From: Roseiarcus sp963781895 | Lineage (GTDB): Bacteria; Pseudomonadota; Alphaproteobacteria; Rhizobiales; Beijerinckiaceae | Direction of reading: 5' to 3' | Length of the DNA stretch: 64,000 nt | Assembly (NCBI GenBank): GCA_963781895.1 | Contig: CAWAIM010000032.1 | Span: 1 to 64,000 of the forward strand | Shown: positions 11,693 to 20,186 of the stretch, in pieces | How the letters are laid out: each line of letters starts with the position of its first letter | Numbering within the stretch: the first letter of the stretch is position 1 | Position numbers and translations under genes: made by a program | The notes under the pieces: generated by a model | Database searches by the model: none | What the model was told of the DNA's origin: nothing | What the model saw: only the letters and a program-made list of their open reading frames with translations

Positions 11693-12556
11693 TCACCTCG
11701 GCTCGGTCAACCACGCGCACACATGCGCGCCGCGGCCGTCACGCGCCAGAAGCCCGGCGAGCCAGGGCAGGAGCGAGCGCGCTTCGTCGACCAGCGTGTG
11801 CGGCGGGTTGACGACGAGAAGGCCGGCGCGGGCCAAGGGCTGCTGACCGTGAGCGCCGACGCGCCCAGGCCCGACGTCGAGCTCGAGCCGAAGGATATTC
11901 GGCGCGCCGATCGCCGCGACGGCGTTGAGAAAGCGCGCATCGGCGAGAGTTTCGCGAATCGGGCGCCACGCGGCGTAGACACCGGTCGGCCATTTGCGAA
12001 TCGCGCGCGCCAAGGCTCCCGCGACACGATCGGCTTCGTCGGCAGCCTCGAACGACGGGTCGATCAATGCGAGGCCGCGCCGCTCCTTGGGCGGCACATA
12101 GGCGTTGAGCGCGGCATAACCATCCGTCCCGACGATGCTGAGGCGGCTGTCACGTCCAAGCGCGGCGATCAGTTTCTCGCGCTCCTCCGGGTGAGCCTCG
12201 CACAACGCGATCCGGTCCTGCGCGCGCAGCAACGCCTGGGCGATCGCCGGCGAGCCGGGATAGGACGCCGGCCGGCCGTCGGCGTCGAACGGGCCGATGG
12301 CCTGAAGATAGGGCTTGAGCAGGCTGGCGACAGCGGCCGGCGGCGAAGCCTTGAGGAGCCGAGCGACTCCCTCGCGCCATTCCGGCGAGCGCGCCGCTTC
12401 CGCGCCCGAGAGATCGTAGCGCCCCGCGCCGGCGTGGGTGTCGATGAAACGAACGGGCGTCTCCTTGCGCGTCAAATAGACGAGGATGCGCGCGAGGATC
12501 GCGTGTTTGAACACGTCGGCGAAATTTCCGGCGTGAAAGGCGTGGCGATAGTTCAT
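11693..12556 (-). CDS. rlmJ: 23S rRNA (adenine(2030)-N6)-methyltransferase
   Basis: RlmJ (287 residues), the SAM-dependent enzyme that makes m6A2030 in 23S rRNA. The start MNYRHAFHAGNFADVFKH is the unmistakable family N-terminus, so 12556 is the start although the frame is open for another 113 codons upstream. Further marks are DTHAGAGRYDL (SAM-binding motif I) and the catalytic DPSFE (a DPPY-type motif), with GLLVVNPPHTL near the C-terminus. Confidence 0.95.
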   Translation of the reverse strand: MNYRHAFHAGNFADVFKHAILARILVYLTRKETPVRFIDTHAGAGRYDLSGAEAARSPEWREGVARLLKASPPAAVASLLKPYLQAIGPFDADGRPASYPGSPAIAQALLRAQDRIALCEAHPEEREKLIAALGRDSRLSIVGTDGYAALNAYVPPKERRGLALIDPSFEAADEADRVAGALARAIRKWPTGVYAAWRPIRETLADARFLNAVAAIGAPNILRLELDVGPGRVGAHGQQPLARAGLLVVNPPHTLVDEARSLLPWLAGLLARDGRGAHVCAWLTEPR

Positions 12557-12608
12557 GGACCGCTCGCCCCCGCCGGACTCGAGTCGGTCGCTCGCAACGT
12601 CGCGCTTG

Positions 12609-13277
12609 TCACCGCACCGGCGCGACGGCGATCGACGAGGAATGGCATGTATGACCGGAGACTTTCGGACAGACCGCGAAGGCCCTGAGGTCCTTCGACA
12701 GGCAGAAGCGAACGTCCACCAGTTCGCCGCGGCTGCAGGTGATCGCCATGTTGTCCGGACGCAGATTGGCGTTCGCGGCGACGAAGGCCTGCTGAAGGTC
12801 GGCGGGGGACACGCGCAGCCGCTGACGAGGGCCTTGCAAGATCTCCGGAATGACAAGCTGGTCGCGCACATAGCGGACCGCGGCGAAATAGTCACGCGCG
12901 CTCATGCCCGTGCAGGTTCCGTGCTGGCGGTATTCGTACGCGGCCAGCCCCTCGGCGGGATAGAGGCCGCGCGTCGCGGCGAGATCGGCGGCGGCAACGT
13001 ATTCGTCCGGCCGGCACGCTTCCGGGTTCGGGCCGAAGCGGTCGTTCGGCCACAGGCCGTGAACGACAAAGCCGTGGCCCGACCCGACCGCGCATTGCCG
13101 CGGCGACTTTTCTTCGCCGCCGAGGTCGCAGAAGCCCGGCGACCACGACAGCGTCATCACATAATAGTCGAAAGTCGCGGTCGCGACCGGCGGAGCGCTC
13201 TGCCCGAAAGCCGCCAGCGGCAGCCCGACCAGCGCCAGCGCGCCGGTCGCGATCGTGAGCGCGAACCGCGCAATCAT
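12609..13277 (-). CDS. Secreted ribonuclease T2 family protein
   Basis: A 222-residue exported RNase T2. After a signal peptide (residues 1-25), both catalytic segments are intact: CAS I HGLWPND with His73, and CAS II EYRQHGTC with Glu115 and His119. Several cysteines would form disulfides in the periplasm or outside the cell. The enzyme would cut single-stranded RNA via 2',3'-cyclic phosphate intermediates, plausibly for nutrient scavenging. No Shine-Dalgarno site is obvious. It follows the small secreted protein at 13301-13825 by 23 bases and is probably cotranscribed with it. Confidence 0.92.
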   Translation of the reverse strand: MIARFALTIATGALALVGLPLAAFGQSAPPVATATFDYYVMTLSWSPGFCDLGGEEKSPRQCAVGSGHGFVVHGLWPNDRFGPNPEACRPDEYVAAADLAATRGLYPAEGLAAYEYRQHGTCTGMSARDYFAAVRYVRDQLVIPEILQGPRQRLRVSPADLQQAFVAANANLRPDNMAITCSRGELVDVRFCLSKDLRAFAVCPKVSGHTCHSSSIAVAPVR

Positions 13278-13300
13278 GGAATGGGAGACTTGGGGGCGGC

Positions 13301-13825
13301 TCAGTAGCGCGCCCTGAGGCCATACTCGCCAAGCCATGGCTGCACGGTGAGCCATCGCTCCACGAACGGCTCGATGACGCTGCAGCCAGGAGCATAGGCG
13401 TGCATCGGATCGAGGCCGACGACGCACCATTCGACGCCCCAGCTTTGTCCGATGATGCCGAGATTGTCGACGACGGCGTAGATGACGGTTCGCTGCTTGA
13501 GATCGGTCATCGCGGCGCGGGCGACGCAATAGCGGCGCGGAATGTAGGACAGGCCGTTGGCCCGAAAGCCGATTTCCCGCACGCGATCGAACCCGCCGAT
13601 GCCGAGTTGCGGGTCCCAGAACGTTCGCTGCGTCTGCGCGAACCGGCCGGTGATCGTCGACAAGACGCTGGCGTTGTCGCAGGCGGGCGGCGTGTCCCAG
13701 AACGGCGCCCAACGGGCCTCCGCCGGGACCCCGTAGAACAGATCGCCGCGCGGTACGCCGCCCGCGGCGTGCGCCAGCGACTGAAAACTAAAAATCAGTA
13801 GCAAAGCTATGATCGCGCGATTCAT
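13301..13825 (-). CDS. Conserved secreted protein of unknown function
   Basis: A 174-residue protein with a clear signal peptide (residues 1-20, cleavage after AHA). The mature part has five cysteines, many aromatics and the phrase GQSWGVEWCVVGLDP; it ends in EYGLRARY. I do not recognise a named domain. It lies just upstream of the secreted RNase T2 gene on the same strand, so a joint role outside the cytoplasm is possible but only inferred. Confidence 0.75.
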   Translation of the reverse strand: MNRAIIALLLIFSFQSLAHAAGGVPRGDLFYGVPAEARWAPFWDTPPACDNASVLSTITGRFAQTQRTFWDPQLGIGGFDRVREIGFRANGLSYIPRRYCVARAAMTDLKQRTVIYAVVDNLGIIGQSWGVEWCVVGLDPMHAYAPGCSVIEPFVERWLTVQPWLGEYGLRARY

Positions 13826-13991
13826 TGCGGTCGTTCCCCTCTCGCCACCCAGCGCGGCCGGTCCCGGGGGCGTGTCGCTCCCGCGGCCTGGGGGTCACAT
13901 GCTTTCCACGAAACCCGCGCGCGCCATCTCGACGTCGGACAATGAGACGCTGCGCCGGTCAAATCAAGAGCGCCGCGACCCATGACGGCGC

Positions 13992-14022
13992 AAAAGGGCG
14001 GGACTGGGGTCGCGCCTTTTTT
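13992..14022 (-). terminator. Possible terminator of the F0 ATP synthase operon
   Basis: About ten bases beyond the atpF stop, the minus strand reads AAAAAAGGCGCG, a short loop, then CGCCCTTTTG. The stem has one bulged base and only four terminal T residues, so it is a modest rho-independent terminator candidate. Confidence 0.35.
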
Positions 14023-14031
14023 CGCTAGGCC

Positions 14032-14520
14032 TCAGTTGAGGCGATTCCTCAGTTCGCCAATCTCTCGGGCCACCAGATCGCCGCCGCCCGGGCCCTGCAT
14101 CTGATCGCGCAGCACGACTTCGGCCGCCTTGGCCGCATGGTCGGCGGCGGCGGAACGAACGTCCGCGGCGGCCTGGGACTCGGCGAAAGCGATCTTGGCC
14201 TCCGCCTGCCTGGTTCGACGGGCAATGAAATCGTCCATGCGAATGGCGGCGTCGGCGGCCAGTTGCTCAGCCTGCGAGCGCGCCTCGGCCACGATCGCCG
14301 CCGCATTGGCTTCGGCTTCCGCGGTCTTTTTTTCGAAGCTCGCGAGCAGCGCGGTCGCTTCCTGCCGCAGCTTCGCAGCCTGGGCGAGTTCGGACGCGAT
14401 CGCCTCTCCGCGCGCGTCGAGCGCCTTCAACACCATTCGATGGACGCCGAGATAAAAGAGGCCGCCCACGAAGACGAGGAAGCCGAGAAGGACGAAAAAC
14501 TCCGCGCCGAATTCCATCAT
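14032..14520 (-). CDS. atpF: F0F1 ATP synthase subunit b
   Basis: Subunit b (162 residues) of the peripheral stalk. One N-terminal membrane span (EFFVLLGFLVFVGGLFYLGVHRMV) is followed by a long alanine/glutamate/lysine coiled coil that reaches to F1. Last gene of the operon atpI-atpB-atpE-b'-b. As usual in Hyphomicrobiales, F1 genes are not present here. Confidence 0.94.
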   Translation of the reverse strand: MMEFGAEFFVLLGFLVFVGGLFYLGVHRMVLKALDARGEAIASELAQAAKLRQEATALLASFEKKTAEAEANAAAIVAEARSQAEQLAADAAIRMDDFIARRTRQAEAKIAFAESQAAADVRSAAADHAAKAAEVVLRDQMQGPGGGDLVAREIGELRNRLN

Positions 14521-14530
14521 GGGCCTCCGC

Positions 14531-15094
14531 TTACTGCGATTTGACCGAATCGACCGCAGCCGCCACGGCCGCCGGATCGGCGGGACGCCCGCCGAGCCGC
14601 TCGACGATCGCGCCCGCCGCCTCGCGCGCGATGCCGGCGACGTTGGTCATCGCCTGGGCGCGCGTCGTCGCGATCTGTCGCTCGGCCGCGGCGAGCTTGA
14701 CGGCCAGTTCGTCTTCCAGGGCTTTGCGCTTGGCCTCGGCTTCGGTCGCGAGCCGATCGCGGGCGGCCTGGGCCAGGCTCTGCGCTTTCGCGCGCGCGTC
14801 GGCCAGGGTCTTCTCGTGGGCGGCGGCGGCCGCGTCGGCGCGCTGCTGCATCGCGGTCGCGTCGTCGAGATCGCTGGCGATTCGCGCCCGGCGCGCTTCG
14901 ATCACCGCGCCGAGTTGCGGCAAAGCGCGCTTGGACATGAACCAGTACAGAAAGCCGAACGCGATCGCGAACCAGACGAGCTGCGAAGGAAACGTGCTGG
15001 AATCGAACGGCGGGAAGTTCGGATGGTCGGCCCCCTCATGACCGACTGCGGCCTGCGTCGCCTGGGCGGGCGTCGATTGCGCGGACTGGGCCAT
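14531..15094 (-). CDS. F0F1 ATP synthase subunit b'
   Basis: The second, divergent b-type stalk subunit (b', 187 residues) characteristic of photosynthetic and related alphaproteobacteria. An Ala/Thr/Gln-rich leader of about 30 residues precedes one membrane span (SQLVWFAIAFGFLYWFM) and a coiled coil (EAKRKALEDELAVKLAAAERQ). It pairs with the b subunit, whose gene begins ten bases downstream. Sometimes annotated atpG in these bacteria. Confidence 0.93.
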   Translation of the reverse strand: MAQSAQSTPAQATQAAVGHEGADHPNFPPFDSSTFPSQLVWFAIAFGFLYWFMSKRALPQLGAVIEARRARIASDLDDATAMQQRADAAAAAHEKTLADARAKAQSLAQAARDRLATEAEAKRKALEDELAVKLAAAERQIATTRAQAMTNVAGIAREAAGAIVERLGGRPADPAAVAAAVDSVKSQ

Positions 15095-15172
15095 CGCGGG
15101 TCCTTCGAAAGGCCAAGACCCGGGAGGCGCGCCATCGCGCCCTCCCGGGAATCGGGAAGAAGTCTTAGATCG

Positions 15173-15412
15173 TCAGACGGCGAACAGCAGCAGGAACGCG
15201 ATCAGCAGCGCGAAAATGCCGAGCGCTTCCGTCACCGCGAAGCCGAAAATCAGACGGCCGAACTGGCCGTCGACGGCCGACGGATTGCGCAGCGCGCCGT
15301 TCAGGAACTGGCCGAACAGCGTGCCGACGCCGATGCCGGCGGCGCCGGTTCCAATCGCGGCGAGGCCGGCGCCGATGTACTTGGCGGCGATCGCGATTTC
15401 ATGCGGCTCCAT
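15173..15412 (-). CDS. atpE: F0F1 ATP synthase subunit c
   Basis: The 79-residue proteolipid that forms the rotor ring. Two hydrophobic helices flank a polar loop (NGALRNPSAVDGQ). The ion-binding carboxylate is the glutamate in AVTEALGIFALL; no Na+-type signature is seen, so proton coupling is expected. The glycine-rich first helix (GAGLAAIGTGAAGIGVG) is typical. Confidence 0.97.
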   Translation of the reverse strand: MEPHEIAIAAKYIGAGLAAIGTGAAGIGVGTLFGQFLNGALRNPSAVDGQFGRLIFGFAVTEALGIFALLIAFLLLFAV

Positions 15413-15456
15413 TCGTAACTCCTGTTTCGCTTGCGAAAGAAACGTCTTCGGGTTGG

Positions 15457-16224
15457 TCAGTGACCGGGGTGAAGGGCGTCGTTGAGATACATGCAGGTCA
15501 ACATGGCGAACACGTAGGCCTGCAGGAACACGACGAGCAATTCGAGGGCGTCAAGGCCGATCGTCGCCACAAAGGGCAGCACGGCGAGCGCCTTGGTCGC
15601 GGCGCCGGCGCCGAGCAGCATGACGACGAAGCTGCCGAAGACGTTGAGGGTGATGTGGCCGGCGAGCATGTTGGCGAACAGGCGCACCGAGTGGCTGACC
15701 GGGCGCGACAGGAAGGAGATGATCTCGATCGCCACGACCAGCGGCAAAATATAGATCGGCACGCCCGGGGGGACGAACAGTTTGAAGAAGTGCAGGCCGT
15801 GCTCCATGAGGCCGACGACGACGACGGTGAGAAACACCAGCAGCGCCAGGGCGACGGTGATGACGATGTGGCTCGTCACCGCCATGGAGTAGGGAATGAA
15901 GCCGATCAGGTTGCACAGCAGGACGAAGAAGAAAATGCAGAAGACGAACGGGAAAAACCGCATGCCGGCCTCGCCGGCGGCCGATCGCACCATGCCGGCG
16001 ACGAACTCGTAGGCCATCTCGGCCATAGCCTGCATGCGGCCGGGAACGCCGGCCCCTCCCCTGGCGCCGATCGCGACCAGGAGGCAGGTGAGGGCGACCG
16101 CCAGCAACATATACAGCCCGGAATTGGTCAACGAGACGTCATGATGGGCGACGGAAATCTGCACGACCGGATGAATCGAGAATTGCTCGATCGGATTGAT
16201 CGCCGGTCCCGTCTCGGTCGCCAC
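15457..16224 (-). CDS. atpB: F0F1 ATP synthase subunit a
   Basis: Subunit a (255 residues), the stator half-channel protein. The essential arginine lies in SHSVRLFANMLAGH, and the C-terminal ELLVVFLQAYVFAMLTCMYLNDA is diagnostic. Five to six membrane segments are visible. It lies between the genes for subunits I and c. Confidence 0.97.
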   Translation of the reverse strand: MATETGPAINPIEQFSIHPVVQISVAHHDVSLTNSGLYMLLAVALTCLLVAIGARGGAGVPGRMQAMAEMAYEFVAGMVRSAAGEAGMRFFPFVFCIFFFVLLCNLIGFIPYSMAVTSHIVITVALALLVFLTVVVVGLMEHGLHFFKLFVPPGVPIYILPLVVAIEIISFLSRPVSHSVRLFANMLAGHITLNVFGSFVVMLLGAGAATKALAVLPFVATIGLDALELLVVFLQAYVFAMLTCMYLNDALHPGH

Positions 16225-16229
16225 GTCGT

Positions 16230-16718
16230 CTAATCCTCGTCGTCATCCGCCCCGTCGAGGGGCTCGCGCGCCCCGCCGGAAGCTTCGCGTCCCCCCTGCG
16301 AGGCCGCAGGATCGGCCCCCAGAGCCGATCGCCGCACGTCTTTATCCGGCGAGTTCGCGCGAGACAAGGGCGAATTACGCACGGAAGACCCGCCCTTGGG
16401 CGAGGTCGCCCGGATCACGTTCCACACCCCCGCCACGACCCCGAGAAGGAAAAACACGATCAGGAAGGCGGGCTTTGTGCCGAACAGGCGATCGGCCCCC
16501 CAGCCGATCGCGGCGCCGACGATCACCGCGGCGACGAACTCGCTGCCCGCCCTCAAGCCCAGCGACATCGCGCTTCCCGCGCTGTCGGCGCGCGGCGCCT
16601 CGCCCGGCGGCGGCGCGGCTTCCGGCGCTTTCGCCCGCGCTTTCAGGGCGCCGGAGAGCTTGTCGAGCCTCGCGCGCAGCGCTGCGTCCTCGTCGCGATC
16701 GTCGGAACCCGAACTCAT
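16230..16718 (-). CDS. atpI: AtpZ/AtpI family ATP synthase accessory protein
   Basis: The short membrane protein that opens many F0 operons (162 residues). It has a charged N-terminal third, two membrane segments (SEFVAAVIVGAAIGWGADRLF and the KPAFLIVFFLLGVVAGVWNVI region) and a long hydrophilic tail of about 55 residues that is longer than usual. It probably helps c-ring assembly or cation supply. First gene of the operon, five bases before atpB. Confidence 0.88.
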   Translation of the reverse strand: MSSGSDDRDEDAALRARLDKLSGALKARAKAPEAAPPPGEAPRADSAGSAMSLGLRAGSEFVAAVIVGAAIGWGADRLFGTKPAFLIVFFLLGVVAGVWNVIRATSPKGGSSVRNSPLSRANSPDKDVRRSALGADPAASQGGREASGGAREPLDGADDDED

Positions 16719-17117
16719 CGACGCAGCCCTCGCCTTGGCGCTCGCGACTGGTCGACGAATTTAGGCCTCAAGTCAAATCGAAATGCCGCGAAACGCGATC
16801 CTTAGGGATAAGACGCCAGGTCGGCGCGGCGCCAGTCGATGAAATCGAACGCTCGGCGCCCAAATGACATGGTCGCTCTAAAGAGATTTCAGCCGCGCGG
16901 AGACGATCCTGCGGGGTACGGCAAAGCGCAAGAAGCGGGTCTTCGCCGATGGCGCCGTGAATGCGTCTGAGCCGACCGGGAGTGCGCGTTCCTGATCGGT
17001 CTCGGTACGGAAGGCAAGCGCCATAAGTGGATATTCTGCGATCTGACAGACTTAACACTTGAGTATCGCTAGCATAGGTCCGCAAGTCGCGGACGCTGCG
17101 CCCGCGCTGGAATCGCC
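16719..17117. other. Divergent intergenic region between atpI and the carboxypeptidase gene
   Basis: About 400 bases holding the promoters of the minus-strand F0 operon and the plus-strand peptidase gene. A 105-codon open frame on the minus strand (16768-17085) has no recognisable domain or ribosome site. I see no RNA gene or repeat. Confidence 0.5.
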
Positions 17118-18300
17118 ATGTGGTCTCGTCTGCTCGCCCTCGCTTTGCTCCTGCTACCCGCTCCGGCCCTGGCCGGCGTCAAGGAGAAGGTCGCGGCCCT
17201 CGCTCCGTCGGCGTTGGTGCTGGTGATGGACGCCGAGGGTGACGAGCTGGTGGCTCAGAATGCTGATAAGCCCTTCGTCCCCGCGTCAGTGGCCAAGATC
17301 GTGACGGCTTGGCTGGCGATGGAGGTCCTGGGCGGCGACTACCGTTTCAAGACCCGCTTCTATCTCGACGACAAGCGGGTGCTCTACGTGCGCGGAGGCG
17401 GCGATCCTTTCCTTATTTCAGAGGAACTGGCTCCACTCGCGACCGAGTTGGTCGCAGCAGTCGGCAAGGAGCCGATCACCGGCATCATGCTCGACGCGAG
17501 CTACTATCCTTCGAACCTCCGCATCCCGGGCATCGAGGACACCGACGAGGCCTACAATGCGCTGAACTCCGCACTGGCGGTGAATTTCAACACTGTCTAC
17601 GCCGTGCGCAGCGGCAACAAGATCCGCTCCGCCGAGAAGCAGACCCCGATCACCCCGCTCGCGATCACCCAGTTCCGGGCGCGGGGCCCTAGACGGAATC
17701 GGCCGCGTCAGCTTGAGCCAGGACCCCACGGCGAGCCTCCAATATTCCGGCGAGCTAATCGCCGCGTTCATCGAGCGGGCGGGCGGCAGCGTGACGGGCA
17801 AGATTTCGACCGGAACCGTACCCAAGGGACTGAAGCCGGTCTACGTTCACCGACAGTCGCGCACCCTTTCGGAGGTCCTCGTCGCGTTGTTCCGCGCCTC
17901 CAACAACTACATCGCCAACCAGGTCTTCCTGGAGATCGGCGGGCGCCGCCTGGGCGGGCCGGTCAGCCTCGAGAAGTCGCTCCAGGTAGCGAATGAGATG
18001 CTCGCCGCGCACGGCCTCGCCGAGGCCATCCATCTCGAGGAGGGCTCGGGCATCAGCCGCAACAACCACTTCACCGCTCGCGGCCTCGCCAAAGTGCTCG
18101 AGCTCTTCGCGCCCCACGCCGACCTGCTCCACGGCCATGACGGCGGAATGGACAAGACCGGCACCATGGAGGGCGTCCGCACGCTCGCCGGCTATGCCGA
18201 CACCTCAAGCCATGGGCGGGTCCGTTTCGTGATCTCGCTCGCGAGCAATGACGGCGATATGCGCTTCCGGCTGCTCCGGGCTATCGAGTCCGGGCTGTAG
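17118..18300 (+). CDS. D-alanyl-D-alanine carboxypeptidase (peptidase S13/PBP4-like), frame broken
   Basis: A periplasmic penicillin-binding protein of about 393 residues once the frame is repaired. A signal peptide (residues 1-19) precedes the active-site SVAK motif (Ser57, Lys60). The SxN motif (SNN in FRASNNYIANQ) and the KTG motif (GMDKTGTMEG) lie in the second half, which reads in another frame. The shift falls at about 17676-17690, in the G-rich run gggcgcgggg; removing one base joins ITQFR to DGIGRVSLSQDP. All three catalytic motifs are intact, so the break may be a sequence error. It would trim peptidoglycan pentapeptides or cut cross-links. Confidence 0.82.
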
Positions 18301-18466
18301 CCGGAGTCTCGCCCAGTATTCCGCTTCGGGCGGACTTTGAGTTTACGGGGGCACACGATCGAACGGCAGCTTCCCGCCCGAATTGCGACCTCCGCCGCCG
18401 AGACCCGCGAAGAGCACTCAACGTCGATCCACGACATTCAATCGCTCACGACGCATGCTCGGGCCT

Positions 18467-19252
18467 CTATCCGACGTCTGGCTCGAAGCGGCCGTGCCGC
18501 CCGACGCCGCTCTTGAAACGCCCGAGCCCCGCCGCCGTCTCGCCGCTGGCCAGGGTCTTCAGGCCGAGCGCGACTTCGTTGGCGATCGCCGCCGGCTGGT
18601 CCAGATCCCATTGCAGGATCGCCGACAGGCGGTCGTTGCGCATCGCGTGTTGCGGAAAGCCGCTAAGCGTCCGGGCGAGCGCCGTCGCGCGGGTCAGCGC
18701 CTCGCCGTCCGCGGTCACTTCGTTGACGAGACCGATCCGGAGCGCCTCCTCGGCGCCGACCGCGCGCCCGGTCAGAATCAGTTCGAGCGCGCGGCCATGG
18801 CCGATCATGCGCGGCAGGCGGATCGTGCCGAGGTCGACCAGCGGCACGCCGAAGCGGCGGTTGAAAACGCCAAAAACGGCCGAACGCGCCGCGATCCTAA
18901 GATCGCACCACAGCGCGAGCTCCATTCCGCCGGCGACCGCGGGCCCTTCGACGGCCGCGATCACCGGCTTGCCGAGCCTGAGCCGGGTCGGGCCCATCGG
19001 TCCGAATTCGCCGCCGGGCTCGATCGGTTCAAGCTCGGCCCCGGCCAGCGCCTGAAGATCGGCGCCGGCGCAGAACGCCCCGCCGGCGCCGGTCAGCACC
19101 GCGACGTCGGCGTTCGGGTCGGCGTCGAAGCGCTCGAAGGCGGTAAAGAGAGCGCGCGCGGTCGCGGGGTCGACGGCGTTGCGCCGCTCTGGCCGCTCGA
19201 TCGTCACCACCGTCACGCGCCCGTCGGCGCGCGTGGAAACCGTCGCGTTCAT
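18467..19252 (-). CDS. Crotonase/enoyl-CoA hydratase family protein
   Basis: A 261-residue crotonase-fold enzyme. The oxyanion-hole loops TGAGGAFCAGADLQAL and VAGGMELALWCDLRIA are present, and the second acidic region GVPLVDLGTIRLPR carries an aspartate where classical hydratases have the second glutamate. It may therefore be a hydratase-like or isomerase member rather than a textbook enoyl-CoA hydratase. The start MNATVSTRADG was chosen to match the family; an alternative ATG lies nine codons upstream. Divergent from the DUF1345 gene. Confidence 0.85.
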   Translation of the reverse strand: MNATVSTRADGRVTVVTIERPERRNAVDPATARALFTAFERFDADPNADVAVLTGAGGAFCAGADLQALAGAELEPIEPGGEFGPMGPTRLRLGKPVIAAVEGPAVAGGMELALWCDLRIAARSAVFGVFNRRFGVPLVDLGTIRLPRMIGHGRALELILTGRAVGAEEALRIGLVNEVTADGEALTRATALARTLSGFPQHAMRNDRLSAILQWDLDQPAAIANEVALGLKTLASGETAAGLGRFKSGVGRHGRFEPDVG

Positions 19253-19451
19253 GGGTCGTTGGTCTATGGCGATCGCCATGGCGCGCGTCAAGCGCGGCGA
19301 GACCGATATGCGAGGGCCGCCGCCTCGCGGCGACGCCTGCGCCGCGTCAGGCCCGACGCGGCGAAACGCCCGCCCGGCGCCGAGCGCCGCTTGACCCTCC
19401 AGACGGCCTCGGGCAAGGCAGGCGCGGTCCAGAACCCGAACGGCCCTCTTC

Positions 19452-20141
19452 ATGTCCAAACCGCGCCTTCCGCCGAAAGCCGACAAGGCTCCAAGCGGCT
19501 TTCTGGCGAACGTCGCCCATCGGCCGCGCCTGCTCGCCGGGGCGGTCATCATGGTCGCGACCTATTTCGCCTTTCCGTTCGAGATTCGCGAGCCGACCCG
19601 CCTTCTCCTCGCCTGGAACGCCGGCGCCTGGGCGTTTCTGGTCATGATCGGATTGATGATGGCCGACCCGAGCCGGGAGGCGCGCGTCTTTTCGCGGCCC
19701 GAGGACGAGAACCAATGGGTGTTGGTGGTCCTGGGAATCGCGGCGGCTTTTGCCGCCATAGCGGCGATCGTCTGGGAACTGGGCCCGATGAAGGACATGA
19801 CCGGTCTGCCCAAGGCCGAGCGCCTCGCGCTCGTCGGGGCGACGGTTCTGAGCGCCTGGACCTTCCTGCAGGTGATGTTCGCGCTGCATTATGCGGGCGT
19901 CTATTTCGCCCCCGTGCGCGGCGGGATTGGCGGCGGCCTCGAATTTCCCGGCGGGGCCGCGCCGGATTGGGGCGAATTCGTCTATCAGGCCTTCGTCATC
20001 GGCTGCACGTTCGCGACTTCCGACGTCAACGTCACGTCGAAGCGCATGCGCCGGATCTGCGTCATTCAGGGGGTCGTCGGGTTCTTCTTCAACACGGTCA
20101 TTCTCGCCCTCACCATCAACATCGCCGCCAACATCGTCTAA
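19452..20141 (+). CDS. DUF1345 family membrane protein
   Basis: A 229-residue membrane protein with about five hydrophobic segments. The region PDWGEFVYQAFVIGCTFATSDVNVTS followed by RRICVIQGVVGFFFNTVILALTINIAA is the DUF1345 signature. Function unknown. It ends 45 bases before hisS on the same strand. Confidence 0.87.
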   Translation: MSKPRLPPKADKAPSGFLANVAHRPRLLAGAVIMVATYFAFPFEIREPTRLLLAWNAGAWAFLVMIGLMMADPSREARVFSRPEDENQWVLVVLGIAAAFAAIAAIVWELGPMKDMTGLPKAERLALVGATVLSAWTFLQVMFALHYAGVYFAPVRGGIGGGLEFPGGAAPDWGEFVYQAFVIGCTFATSDVNVTSKRMRRICVIQGVVGFFFNTVILALTINIAANIV

Positions 20142-20186
20142 ACGCCGCGCTCTTGGGAAGCCGCGCTCTTGGAAAATGGAGCTTCA

